Under the pieces are notes generated by a model that did not search any database, was not told the origin of the DNA, and was given only the letters and a program-made list of their open reading frames with translations. Positions 12,476 through 24,159 of a DNA stretch of 64,000 nucleotides are shown in pieces. The DNA comes from Carettochelys insculpta. Lineage: Eukaryota; Chordata; Testudines; Carettochelyidae. The translations under genes were made by a program, and so were the position numbers. The stretch is from positions 104,854,501 through 104,918,500 of the forward strand of contig NC_134142.1 in assembly GCF_033958435.1 (NCBI RefSeq), in the 5' to 3' direction. Numbering within the stretch: position 1 is the stretch's first letter; each line of letters opens with the position of its first letter.

Positions 12476-12928
12476 AGAAATGTAGCTGGGGCAGTCTTAC
12501 TATTTGGGACAGACCTGGCCTGAGACTGTCTTGATTTTTTCAAGGGAAAATATGATTTCATTAGCTCCATGATAATCTACTACAGTTTTGACACCAAAAA
12601 CAACAAAAACCAAACAACCGATTATGCATCTGCAAAAAAAGGAGGGATTGCTTTGGTATTTCCTATAAAGGAGAAAAATCTAATTAGAATGAAACAATTC
12701 AGAAGCTACAAAAATTCTTCAATAAAATGCAAGATTACATTTTCAAAAGATCATTCAGATGCTGTTCTAGTCAATGTGCACTGGGTACTACTGTTATACT
12801 ACTACCCACAGGCCCACTGCCGGAGAGGCAGGGCAGCAAATGGGGCAGCTGCCCCTGGGCTCAGTGTTTAAAACAGGCCCTGAGCTCCAGCCGAGATAGC
12901 GGTGGCGACCAGAGCTCCAGGTCCCTTT

Positions 12929-13364
12929 GGCCGTGTCTACACGTGCCCCAAACTTCGAAATGGCCATGCAAATGGCCATTTCGAAGTTTACTAATGAAGC
13001 GCTGAAATGCATATTCAGCGCTTCATTAGCATGCGGGCAGCAGCGGCGCTTCGAAATTGACGTGCCTTGCCACCGCACGGCGCGTCCAGATGGGGCTCCT
13101 TTTCGAAAGGGCCCCGCCTACTTCGAAGTCCCCTTATTCCCATGAGCTCATGGAAATAAGGGGACTTCGAAGTAGGTGGCGTCCTTTCGAAAAGGAGCCC
13201 CGTCTGGACACGCTGCACGGCGGCAAGGCGCATCAATTTCGAAGCGCCGCTGCCGCCCGCATGCTAATGAAGCGCTGAATATGCATTTCAGCGCTTCATT
13301 AGTAAACTTCGAAATGGCCATTTGCATGGCCATTTCGAAGTTTGGGGCACGTGTAGACACGGCC
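12929..13364. mobile_element. PIF/Harbinger-type MITE, family B, near-perfect palindrome
   Basis: The ends are GGCCGTGTCTACACGTGCCC and its exact inverse. Flanks 12926-12928 and 13365-13367 are both TTT. The arms, about 215 bp each, are identical for roughly the first 105 bp and differ at about ten positions further in; the centre is near 13147 (CATGAGCTCATG). Each arm contains smaller palindromes: a 34-bp one at 12953-12986 (CTTCGAAATGGCCAT arms, 4-base loop) and one around ATGCATA in TAATGAAGCGCTG...CAGCGCTTCATTA. This is the best preserved of the short elements, suggesting relatively recent insertion. The mirrored open reading frames on both strands come from this symmetry. Confidence 0.85.
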
Positions 13365-14661
13365 TTTGAAACACTGCAGCAACACTGCTCTGCATGGCTC
13401 AGGAAGAGAAGGGGAACCACAGTCTAAGGAGAGGATCCACCCTTTCTGGGAGCACAGAGCCAGGCCCTTCCATCTTGCCCCAAGGCCCACAGTGGCTGTC
13501 AACCACACTGACTGCTCATAGCATTATTAGATTCATATAAAGAAATCTGTTATTAAGTAAAGTACATTTTACTATCCAATGTATATTTGTGTGAGCTGGC
13601 TTCAAGTGCCTCTAACTGATCTATTTTCAGGTGCATGAGAATGAAATGACAATAAGTCTTATTTTAAACTCTCTGCTCTCTAAATTTCCTAGAGTTAAGG
13701 GACCTCTTAGTATAGTTCTATACCATTAAATTCGTAGTCTTCACTCTTATAATATGAATCTGAAAATTAGATGAAAACTGGAACATTTCAGTGTTCTGCA
13801 AGATGAATTTCATTCACTTCAAAGAATTAGCTTTTAAAATCTGGTACCAATTCAAACTGAAATGAAGAATATTGCATTTACAGTTATGATTTGATACATA
13901 CAATATAATTTAAACAAACTAACAAATGTAAGTGCTGGGTGCGACTGTCTATCCTTTTTTTAATGCAAGGATGTAAAGTTTGTGTAATGTTATTAAAACA
14001 GATACTTGGATGACATATTACTTATTTTTCCTTTCAAATACAAATTACCCTTTTAACTACCAATAAACTCTAACTAAAGGAAAAAAGGAGGGTAACAATA
14101 CAGAACTAATCAAAAATCAGCCTGAAGGCTCAACATAGTGATGAGTTACAATCTAGTGTCACTGCTTCCTCTTCATAAGCAGCTTGGTTTCAATCTTCCT
14201 GTCACTAGTAAGTTAGCAAACCTCATCTTACCCTTCTCAATTTCATATTTCCACCGCAGAGTAATTAATTTTCATGGTAAAACAGAACATTTAAAAATAA
14301 GGCATTTGAGATATTTTGTTAGCCAATTAACTGACTTCTTTGATTACCATTTCAAGATTTTGTTGATTTGCTAACCCCTCAACAACCCAATTGATAGAGA
14401 ATGTCACTACCACCAGCCCTGTACACATACATAAAATAGTAACTGGAAAGAATATTATTTAAGAACTATAAAAATTAACAAAACAGACAGGTATACTTAC
14501 TACTGTGGGTTATTAATTCATTTAACATCAGTTTGCAGCTGATCTGTTATGTGATCCTGGCCAGCTCAGGTCATCTTCCCATCTATCAACTTTCCTTCCC
14601 ACTCCTTTGTTTGGCCTATTTACACTCTAATCTCTCAGGGGCAGACACTACATCTCATTAT
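13365..14661. other. Intron stretch without recognised gene
   Basis: AT-rich unique-looking sequence. I see no repeat family or coding signature. Confidence 0.5.
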
Positions 14662-14910
14662 GCCTATGTCTACATTAGAGCTGGAAGTATGATTCTCACC
14701 ATGCACAGACACCAATTCTAGCTCTGCTTGAGCAAGTGTGCTAAAAATAGCAGCATAGCTAGCAGTCACTGGAGCTAGTTTCCCCAAATACATATCTGCA
14801 AGGACCCCCTAGGCACTTACTCAAGCAGCTAGATCATGCCACTGGCCATGTTACCCCACCATGCTATTTTTAGCATACTAGCTCAAGCAAAACTAGCATG
14901 GGTATGGCTA
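14662..14910. mobile_element. Palindromic DNA-transposon relic
   Basis: GCTTGAGCAAGTGTGCTAAA on the left recurs inverted on the right as GCTTGAGCTAGTATGCTAAA, followed by AATAGCA in each arm. The left end GCCTATGTCTACATTAGAGC and the right end, inverted, ATAGCCATACCCATGC are weaker. I recognise the GCTAAAAATAGCA core from a common turtle repeat. Confidence 0.6.
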
Positions 14911-14929
14911 TGAGTCACACCTGTAGCCT

Positions 14930-15020
14930 GAGTGTTTGTAGAATGCTTAATACAATGTGGCCCCAATCTTGCATGGGATCTGTAGGTATTCTTGTTAAGA
15001 CAAACAACAACTGATGCCTG
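14930..15020 (+). mobile_element. L2/MIR-like 3' tail fragment
   Basis: GTGTTTGTAGAATGCTTAAT followed by ACAATGTGGCCCCAATCTTG resembles the tail (GTTTGTACAGCGCCTAGCAC type) found also at 22885 and 54515. It is a truncated retroposon end. Confidence 0.55.
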
Positions 15021-15224
15021 TTGTAAACAAATATTTGTAAGCTTGATGATAATAGAAGAGCAGTGATCAAGTTCCTTATAGAAATTTTTGTCAAGTAACA
15101 ATAATGTAACTTTAACAACTGTTTTCTGTAGGACAGGGACCAAATGAATCTGCCAATTGAGAATACATATTTTTTCATGGTGACAAGATTTCCACAAAAT
15201 GATAAAACTGGAACTGAAACAAGT

Positions 15225-15441
15225 TGGGTGAAGTAGTATCTTCTATTTGACCCATGTTGGCTGGTGAGAGAAACAAGCTTTCAAGCTTTATAGAGTTTCT
15301 TCTTCAGGTCTGGCAGAGAACAGAGCTTTGTGTAGGTCACAGGCTCGTCCCTTTCACCAAAAGAAGTTAGTTCAATAAAAGATATTACTCCACCCACCAT
15401 GTCTCTCTCATATCCTGGGACCAAAACAGCTACAAACAACA
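15225..15441. mobile_element. Turtle-type dispersed retroelement fragment (identity uncertain)
   Basis: TTGGCTGGTGAGAGAAACAA, TTTCTTCTTCAGGTCTGG and, after a gap, AATAAAAGATATTAC and CTCATATCCTGGGACC occur in an order I recognise from a frequent turtle repeat. It shares the style (CTTCTTCAG, GGCTACAAC-like end) of the insertion at 2687-3046 and may be the same superfamily. Confidence 0.5.
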
Positions 15442-15555
15442 TGAAAACAAAAATAGACCTGCAAGAATGTGAAGAGCTCTCTTAAATTTAATTAAAACTA
15501 TCCAAGTGTACTAAAAATAATTAGGCATTAAAATGTGATGGTTGTACCCTGAACT

Positions 15556-15582
15556 CTCACTCACTCACTCACTCACTCACTG
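15556..15582. repeat. (ACTC)n microsatellite
   Basis: TCACTCACTCACTCACTCAC, about six to seven tetranucleotide units. Confidence 0.9.
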
Positions 15583-17234
15583 GTCTAGTTCTCACATGAA
15601 ACTGTGTGCTTTCTAAATGCAAACAGTGGTGTACAAATACTGGTGGTTTCCAGGATTGCTTTCTAAAATGAGCCTGATGGAAAAACAGCACTGAGTTTGC
15701 AGAATGTACCAATCCAGCCTGGAGTGGCTTCTTTCAACAGAGTTCAAATCTCTGGTGAACAGCTTGATGCAAACCCCTACATACAAAGAAAACTGTACAT
15801 TGCCTGTACCACCCACCCCATCAAAAGACTAACTTAAGATACAGTTCTGACCTTTATTTTTGTATTTATTAAAAAGCAAACCCTTTAACCCCGCAAATGT
15901 TTTTGTTCTCCTAAAATAACTCATACAATGCTATATTCCATACTATTTTTAGAAAAGCAACAAGAGAAAGCATGCTTTTCCCATACAGCAGGGCACTGAT
16001 ATAAACATCAACACAGATGCTCTGTGAGAGAAAGCTGGACTTCTCAAGCACTTGATCATTAAGGAATGCACCAACTGTTTTCGATAATCTCATGCCAGCT
16101 CCAGTGCCGCTCCACACTCCCCTCTGGGAGTGGCCGGTCTTGCTCTGCTCCTAATTTTTCATTTTACTACCTCCTCTATCCTTTCTCCTTGCCTTTTTTT
16201 TTTCTTTTTGCCAGAACAGAGGGGAAAATGCATTGTGCACGAAGACTCTTCCCCAAACAGAGCAAAACTTTCACACAATTAACCCTCCCCTCTTCTTTCA
16301 GATAAATTACTAAGTATAAAATGCAATCTGTTTCCTTTGTTTACTCAATATGAACAATTTGTAAATGACTCAAGGATAAAATTCAGAAAATGTTGTGCTA
16401 AATTAGAACCATTATAAACATGCTAATGACTGCTCAACTAAAACATGCTGGATCAGTGTGAAGAAATATATTTAGTTCCTGTGAAATCCAGTTGTATTGC
16501 CTCAGAACTATTTGGTCATTAAATTGTGTATGATTACTCCAAGAAAATGTTAATTCCATGAACAGTGCACTAGATGATACACTCTACATGTCAAAAGGAG
16601 CTTTGTGAAATGTCAGTGCAAGTGCTTAGATGCAATGTTTTGGCACATTAGTAGAAGAAAACTGTATTTTAAGCCTGTCAAAATTACATATACATTCATT
16701 CTTCTACTTTTAAGCTTTCTTTCCATTATGGGTTATACTTTTCTGATAGCTAGGCTTTATTCACTGAAATATGTATTACTGAATTATTTGCATTACAATG
16801 ATGGCATATAGTACATTTTGTGTAATCACCATTTTCCCAAGTGCATGTACCTCTCATTTGCTTCGCAAAGAAACATGTAATGTTAGTAACAGACAGTCAG
16901 AGGCTATACAACAGCAATCAAAGATACTTAGGAAAATGGAGTACAATTTATTTGCAATTCTTGAGCAGATGGTTACATAAACTGACACTTTCCAGGAGTA
17001 TTACGTACCTATTTTGTTCTCCCCTACCATATTCATGATTAGCTAAAATAAATCAAACAATAGGATTTGCAGCACCTTTTATTTCAAGGAACTGAAAGTA
17101 TTGCTTTTGCTAGCCGGGAGAATGGGTTGTAAGGACTCAGAGAGAGCAAAACTTGGTCCTCTTTCATTCCCCTTCCTTGCAGACCTCAGCTGTAAGTATA
17201 ACATTTTACTCAAAGTAGAAGGGCAGAATATGTA

Positions 17235-17325
17235 ATTAAGGGAATTTCTCTACTGGTGTAAATTGGAGCAGCTCCAGTGAAATCAATGTGGCTGCACCAA
17301 TTAACAGCAGCAGAGAATCTGACCT
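17235..17325. repeat. Old short palindromic repeat
   Basis: The left arm TTCTCTACTGGTGTAAATTG pairs with inverted TTCTCTGCTGCTGTTAATTG on the right, around a CAGTGAAATCAATGTGG centre. It is of the roughly 90-bp palindrome class seen repeatedly in this window. Confidence 0.55.
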
Positions 17326-20300
17326 ACTGACTCCTCTAAAACTAGCAATAATGCCTTCCCATAACTGGAATGCTTGAAAAGCACAGCTATCATGAAATTA
17401 GAGGAAGCAGACATATTTGGTCATATAGTTTGTCACACTGCCAGCAAAGCATTGGAATCTATTTCTGTCTAGCCTTAGATGACTCAAGCAATGAGGCTTC
17501 CACAGCTTCCTTTGACTATTCTGTTCTACTCATGAATAAGAATTATTGTCAAAATTTCCTGATATTCAGCCTCTCTTAATTTCATTCCATTACTACTTTA
17601 CTATACCCTTGCCACTCCAATTCATTTCCATCTGTGGTGTCTACACACTTCAAAAAAATCGAAGGAATGGTTATGACATACCACCCCATCTCATTTTCAC
17701 CTACATAAGATATAAAGATTTAACTCTTTTAATTTTTCCCCATGAAATTATACATACATCACATGAGCTACAGAGCTACAATGCCTTTGTACTACACCTG
17801 CACTTCACCACCAAAAGGACAAGTAGCTTCAGAACATCGCTCTCAACCTACACTCTGCTTCAGCGAGTACTCATCCAGCACTGTCAATGAAAAACATCAT
17901 TTTAGAGAAATTGGGTCAGATTCTCTGTTCCATTAAACCTAGTTTAACAGGAGGATTCCTTCTCAGCTGGGAATTCTTTGGTGGTAGAAGGCTGGCTTCT
18001 ATCTTATCCATTCTCTGAGGGAGTGTGGAGTATCTCTGAACTTGGCTGATTTCCATTGTAGACTCCTGACAGCTAGTATAAGATATTGTAAACAGGTCAA
18101 CACTCTGTGGCCCTGGGACTGGGGAAATAAAAAATGTGACTGAAGCCCATCTTTCTCTCCATCCTGACCTTGCACCAAGTTAATATATCCCAACCAGTCC
18201 AGAAACTTTAAAACTTTTTATGGTGATTTTATGGAAAATTGTTAAAACTGCCATATAAAATTTATCACTTTGGTCTAAAATATTTTGTTTTATATCAAGC
18301 CGCAACCACCCTACTTCCTCTTCCATTTCTTAAGGTATTTTATTATTATTCAGTTGAATAGTGTATCAGTGGATGACACTCGAGCGATAAGACTGTAGAT
18401 GAAGTACTCTACCCACAGAGCACAACCCACTCCTGGCTGTCTTATTCTGGAAATTCCCTCATGCCTAGTCTTTGTTCTAATTCCAGCTACCAACTACAAT
18501 GTTAATTAATGTTAATTATGTGATGATATTTTAATGTGGACACTTGCTTGTGAAGAAATATATCACTATTACCAGATCATTTCACAGAGGCCACCAAACT
18601 GCTGCAGATGGTAATGACTGTTTGGGATATCTAATGATCTAGAGGGTGGTAAGTTCAATTTCCTAATACATGATGTAATATTTTATATCAGAGTATCAGC
18701 CACGCTGTCTTTCACGCTTGTCAGTAGAAATTTTGTAAAATTCAAACAAAAAGGTTATGGGCTGATTTAGAGAAAGAAAAATTGTGGATGTTCAAGATGA
18801 GAAAAAAATCTATGTGGCACAACAAAGTTCTTTCTTGGCACTGGTTTTGATGAAAATAGAACTGCTAAACTGAATAGTGCTCCATGGAAACTAACAGTTG
18901 GCCATCCCACCAGATAATTTATAAGTAAAAAATAGATTATTCTAAAACCCCAACATATATTTCCATCCAAAAACCATATTCTACACATTACCCAGATTAA
19001 TCACAAACAAAGAATTATGCAATTAATAATTTGAAGGACCTTTTTAAAATTCTGAATAAAAAATTCCTGCTTCAATTTACCCTCAACTGTCCTGAAATTA
19101 AAGTGATCTCACAGCAAAAGGAATTTTTCATGAATAGAACCCCTAAAGGGTTTTTTGTATGTAAAAATATAACACAGAAAGAACAAAATAATAAGCCCGT
19201 GATGTGAAATGACTTCAAACAAGGATGAGAAGGAATGAAAACAATAGCTAGAATCTCATCTTTATTTACCATTTCTCAAGGTCTCCATGGAACACAATGT
19301 ATTTCCTTACAGGGCACTACAATACTGTGGTAGTTATAAAACTCCTGTATAGTGGTCAAATTTTCAGTGAAATCTAGAATGAGCAAATCTTTCCTTAATT
19401 AATACTAGAGGAAGTCTTAAATCAATTTTAATAGAACCTTACAAGATGTATAAACTTTACAAACACCAAGCCACTTGACATGCTTATATACATCAGGAAT
19501 AACAAATACTTCAAGTCTTTGGAACAACATGTTCACATTTTCTTAGGGCTCTGCATTCCCTGTTCTGAGCTGTAAAGCTTTTCCTCCTGATGCTTCCTCA
19601 TGCCCATTAAAAATGTGAGGCTGAGCTCTTAAGAATGGTGTTGACACATGCACTGAGCACCGTACTGCACATGACTAAGACAAAAAGCCTATCTGCTACC
19701 TTTGAGTGTCTTAGCTTTGTTAGCTCAAGCCTGACTTCTACCTATAAATGATTAAACTCATGTGTTGAATTTAGACAGCATGACTCCCATGCAAGTTAAT
19801 GAGAGTTGTGTCATTGAAAACCTATTCATGGACTTAGAAAAATGTAGAGGTCAATGTTGGTTTATGAGGTATTTATCAAAATATAAAATGCTTTTTTAAA
19901 TAAATGCTGAATTTTCACGGGAGCATTCACAAAAGTTCATGCCATCAGAATAAACTGTAAAGCAGAAAACTATGCTATCAAGCATTGTTAGTCATGAGAT
20001 TTGAAGTACCCACAGGAAATAGTCCAGTTAGAATGCTGAACTGTTATGAAATCATAATGTTGTTTCATCACCCCAGAACGTATTGTCATATGCTCAACGG
20101 CATAAGGAATGGGCCCCAATCTGATTCCTATTACATCAAATAGACTCTAGTTTAATATATTTGCTGCTCATGTATGGCAGAAATCCACTACAAAAGCTGT
20201 ATATTTCTTTCATAATTCTAAAATATTCTTCTTGACATTTACTGAGAAGTTTAATTTGAAATATTATTTCGAAAATTAATACCGGCTCTTGCAAAGTCTT

Positions 20301-20522
20301 AGTACCCAATGAATTCTTTCTAATGCCAAATAGTTTGTAAAACTACATATAAACCTCATGCATAAAATTTGGTATAGTTATAATACATTGTAACAAATAT
20401 TTCAATATGACAGCTGTTCAATACGTTCAAATAAAGAAAAATATACAAGGAATGCATTAGTCCATCCTATATATCTATATGGTTTACTAAATATATAGTT
20501 CTGAAATTATAACGTATGCAGG

Positions 20523-20607
20523 GCAGACCCTCAGCAGGTAAATTATCCTAGCTCTACTGAAGTCAACAGGATATATCACACATTTCAAAGTTTAACTCTG
20601 GTCTGAC
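20523..20607. repeat. Old short palindromic repeat
   Basis: CAGACCCTCAGCAGGTAAAT on the left and, inverted, CAGACCAGAGTTAAACTTTG on the right, with a CTACTGAAGTCAACAGG centre. Confidence 0.45.
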
Positions 20608-20661
20608 AGTAGACTCCTTAACGATGTGGAAAACAATGACCAGGTTCTGAGTGTGTCATAG

Positions 20662-22385
20662 GAATAATAACATACGAACATAGAAACAGACATAATGGGT
20701 CAGACCAAAGGTCCATCTAGCCAACTATGTTTTTCAACAGTGGATAATGCCAGATGCCCTAGAGGGTGTAAACAGAACAGGTAATCAAATGATCCCTACC
20801 CTGTCACCCATTTCCAGCCTCCAGCTATCAGAAGCTAGAGACACCATTCCTACCCATCCAGGCTAATAGCCATTGATGGGCCTAACCTCCATGAATTTAT
20901 CTAATTGTTTTTGGAACCCAGTTGAAGTCCTGGTCTTCATAACTTCCTCTGGCAAGGAGTTCCCCAAGCCTACTATGCACTGCACAAGAAAAATTTTCTT
21001 GTTTGTTTTATACCTGGTACTCATTAATTTCATTTGGTGTCCTGAGTTCTTATGTTATGGGAACAAGTAAGTAACTTTTCTTTATTCACCGTTTTCAAAC
21101 CAGTCATGATTTTACAGACCTCTATCATATCCCCTCTTATTCTGCCTTCATATGGCACTCATTCAAAACCCCTGATCATTTTTGTTACCCTTTCCTGAAC
21201 CTTTTCCAATGACAATATATCTTTTTTGAGGTGAGGTAACCACATTTGTATGCAGTATTCAAGATGTGGTCATTTATATAGAGGCAATAAGATATTCTTT
21301 GTCTTATTCTCTCTCTCTTTTTTAATGATTCCTAACATTGTTTGCTTTTTGACTGTTGCTGCACATTGAGTGGATGTTTCCAAAGAACTACCCACAATTA
21401 CTCCAAGATCTCTGAGTAATTATAGCTACATTAGTTCCATCATTTTTATGTATAGTTGGCATTATTTTTCCAAATGTGCCTTACTTTATATTTATCAACA
21501 TTAAATTTCATTGCTATTTTGTTGCCCAATCTCTTACTTTTGTGAGATCTTCTTGAAGCTCTTCACAGTCTGCTTTGTTCTTAACTATCTTTAGCAGGTT
21601 AGTATCATGAGCAAATTTTGCCACCGCCTTCTTTACCCTTTTCTTCAGATCATTTATAAATAGGTTGAATAGGATTGGTCCAGTATGGACCCTTGTGGGA
21701 AAATGGTAGTTACCGCTCTCCATTCTGAAAGTTTATAATTCATTCCCACCCTTTGTTTCCTGTCTTTTAACCCATTATAAATCCATGAGAGGACCTTTCT
21801 TCTTATCCCATGACAACGTAAGAGCCTTTGGTGAGAGATCATGTCAAAGGCTTTCTGGAAATCTAAGTGGACTATATCCACTGGATCCCCCTTGTTCACA
21901 TGCTTATTGACTCCCTCAAAGAACTCTAGTAGACTAGTAAGGCATGATTTCATGTTACAGAAATCATGTTGACTTTTCTCCAACAAATATGTTAATCTAC
22001 ATGTCTGACAATTATATTCTTTACCACAGTTTCAACTAATTTGCCCTGTACTGGTGTTAGATTTATCGGTCTGTACTTGCAAGGATCATCTCCAGAGCCC
22101 TTTTTAAACATTGGCGTCACATTAGCTATCTTCCAATCATTAGATACAGAAACTGATTTGAAGGATAAGTTACAAACCACAGTTAATAATTTCGCAATTT
22201 CACATCTGAATTCTTTCAGCACTCTTGGGTGAATGCCTTCTGGTTCCAGTGACTTATTACGATTAAACTTATCAATTTGTTCCAAAATCTCCTCTAATGA
22301 CACCTCACTCTGGGATAATTCCTCAGATTTGTCACTTAAAAAGAATGACTCAGGTTTGAAAATCTCAGCTGGAGCTGTCTAGGAG
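20662..22385 (-). mobile_element. CR1 LINE, 5'-truncated
   Basis: This is a minus-strand CR1 copy with its 3' end at about 20662 (TCTATGTTCGTATG-like tail, then GGTCTGACCCATTATG). Translating 22303-21992 gives the reverse transcriptase start (RNKSLEPEGIHPRVLKEF, PMFKKGSGDDPCKYRPINLT). The interval 21986-21654 gives SCLTSLLEFFEGVNKHV and DIVHLDFQKAFD, and 21723-21514 gives LFNLFINDL. The frame is broken by stops and indels between these pieces, and the FADD motif reads FAHD, so it is inactive. The upstream part of ORF2 and all of ORF1 are missing, the usual result of incomplete reverse transcription. Confidence 0.9.
21514..22303 (-). pseudogene. CR1 reverse transcriptase, broken
   Basis: This is the reverse-transcriptase coding part of the CR1 copy, read in three minus-strand pieces in different frames (22303-21992, 21986-21654, 21723-21514). 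In the family this enzyme copies CR1 RNA at a nicked target. Visible motifs in order: PMFKKG, YRPINLTPVQGKLVE, LDFQKAFD, PQGSILDQS (normally PQGSVLGP) and KFAHDTNLL (normally the FADDTKL catalytic site). The lost Asp and the frame changes exclude activity. Confidence 0.85.
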
Positions 22386-22884
22386 AGGGTACACGTAAGT
22401 GAAAACTGAGATTAAACCTATTTATCCTAAAACCGCTTGGATGCCTCTCACTGGCTTAAACCACAACACAATTGTCTTAGCAGGGTTTTTCCTGTTGAAG
22501 TCATCCATGGACCTCCCTACATTTGGACAGACTCACAATCATTTTCAGCTAATCATTTTCCAGTCTTTGAGGAATTAAACAGCATTGACCCAAGCCCACT
22601 CCTGTACTTACAATGTACTGAACATTACACACCCTGAGTGATCACACTAACTGAAATGGAACAAAATGTAGTATGTGCAGTTAAGCACATGCATAAGTCT
22701 ATACAGGTTTGGGACCTCCAATTATACTGCCAATGCATAACTACTAAGACTTTTTTTTAAAAAACAGTTATTTATGGGCAAGGTATATCTCACACCACCC
22801 TCAGCATGGCTAGGCAATGGGTATACTGTGACTGCAGCTTATTATCCCCTATTCTCTTTCATAATATCATTAGACCGTAAGCTT

Positions 22885-22995
22885 TTGGGAGCAAGGACTT
22901 TTATTATGTGCATCTGTACAGTGCTTAACACAATGAAAAGCTAATCTCTGACTGGTGTCTGTATATGCTACCAAAATACAAATAATAAACAAATA
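22885..22995 (+). mobile_element. L2/MIR-like 3' tail
   Basis: ATTAGACCGTAAGCTTTTGG, GAGCAAGGACTTTTATTATG, TGTACAGTGCTTAACACAAT and a final ATACAAATAATAAACAAATA match the tail of a common reptile retroposon related to L2/MIR ends. The 5' part is absent or unrecognisable. Confidence 0.6.
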
Positions 22996-23944
22996 AATAT
23001 CATCATCTTGACTAAATTATACCCAAGTCAGTAGTGGTTGAAAACTATTACCATTAAGATGTCAGTGATCTACTTTATATGGAATAAACTATTAGACTTT
23101 GTTCACTTCATTTTACATAGGTGCCTACATCACACAAATCACTACCTCAGCAAGAACAAATCTGCTCCTGTGCAGGTATCCAGATCAAAAAGACCAAAGA
23201 CCAACGGACAAAGAGTCTTTATCCACAGAAAAAAAACAAGAAAACTCACATTGCCACAGCCTGTTCTGTAGCAAATAGAGAACTTCAGTTTTCAGTGTCA
23301 TCAATAAACATGAACACAAAATTTATCTTGAATATTTTTAAAGATCTTATATTAGACTGTCCAAGGTTCCCAAGCTCAGAAGTGACTTCAGCTCAGCTCT
23401 GCCTGTTTCCAGAAGAGTAAAAGCAACTGAGAGTAAAACTTTTTTAGAAACAGCAATTCCTTTAATTTAAGTACTCCAGATCCAGATGCAGTCCAGTTAT
23501 TATCTACTTTGAAAGTTTTCAAGTGATAATAACTAATGTATTTACTTCCTCAGCAACCTGTAATTCCCTAATGGGTTTATTATCCCATAAACAATATTGT
23601 AAATCTGACCCTTGGTATAAAGACAAACAACTAAAATCTCGCCTCTTTACCTGAGATAGCAAACCTGTTCAGAGCCTAAGATTACCTGATATTACTCAGA
23701 TTATGAGCAGGATTTATCCTGCACCTTGCTTAGTCATTTACGTGAGTTCAAAGTGATTTTGATGGGAGGGGGGTAATACTGATTTAGTACTGGGGAAAAT
23801 GATTATAAAACATGCCCGGCAATGGAAAATCGGGCCTTAAAAGCATAGCATTCTGCTATTCACCAAACAACTGGCCAAAAACTGAGCAAACATTACCATA
23901 CCTTGAGCTTGCATTATGATATTGTTGTGATTTTCAAACTACTA

Positions 23945-24155
23945 CAGGAACTGCCATACTGGCTTAGGCCTTTGGTCCACCTCATCCAGCATTCTGCTTC
24001 TGACAGTGATCAGTACCAGGTGTTCCAAAGGAAGAGTCCTTGGAGTAAGCAGCTATCCCATAACCTGCTTTCAGTGAAAGTTTCCTCCTTACCCCCACTA
24101 GTTTAACACCAATTTATAACCCAGAAGCTTGAGTGCTCACATCCCTTCCAAAGCC
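23945..24155 (-). mobile_element. CR1 3'-end fragment
   Basis: In plus orientation ACTGCCATACTGGCTTAGGC, TTTGGTCCACCTCATCCAGC and CTGACAGTGATCAGTACCAG parallel the inverted 3' end of CR1 (compare GTCAGACCAAAGGTCCATC at 20700). This is a second, older and shorter copy in the same orientation. Confidence 0.65.
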
Positions 24156-24159
24156 CACA

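Larger units (their letters stand above)
15600..20640. other. Long intron stretch, no gene
   Basis: About 5 kb of AT-rich sequence with no protein-family signature on either strand. One old palindromic relic at 17235-17325 and one at 20523-20607 are listed separately. A pyrimidine run lies at 16185-16210. Confidence 0.5.

Noticed and set aside
12927..13420. Four or more overlapping frames with near-identical peptides on both strands (AISKFTNEALKCIFSASL)
   Set aside because: The identity between strands is the direct result of the MITE being a palindrome; the same peptide recurs at 28690-29247 for the same reason.
17636..17665. GTGTCTACACACTTC resembling a Harbinger end
   Set aside because: No partner end within 1 kb and no flanking duplication, so likely chance.
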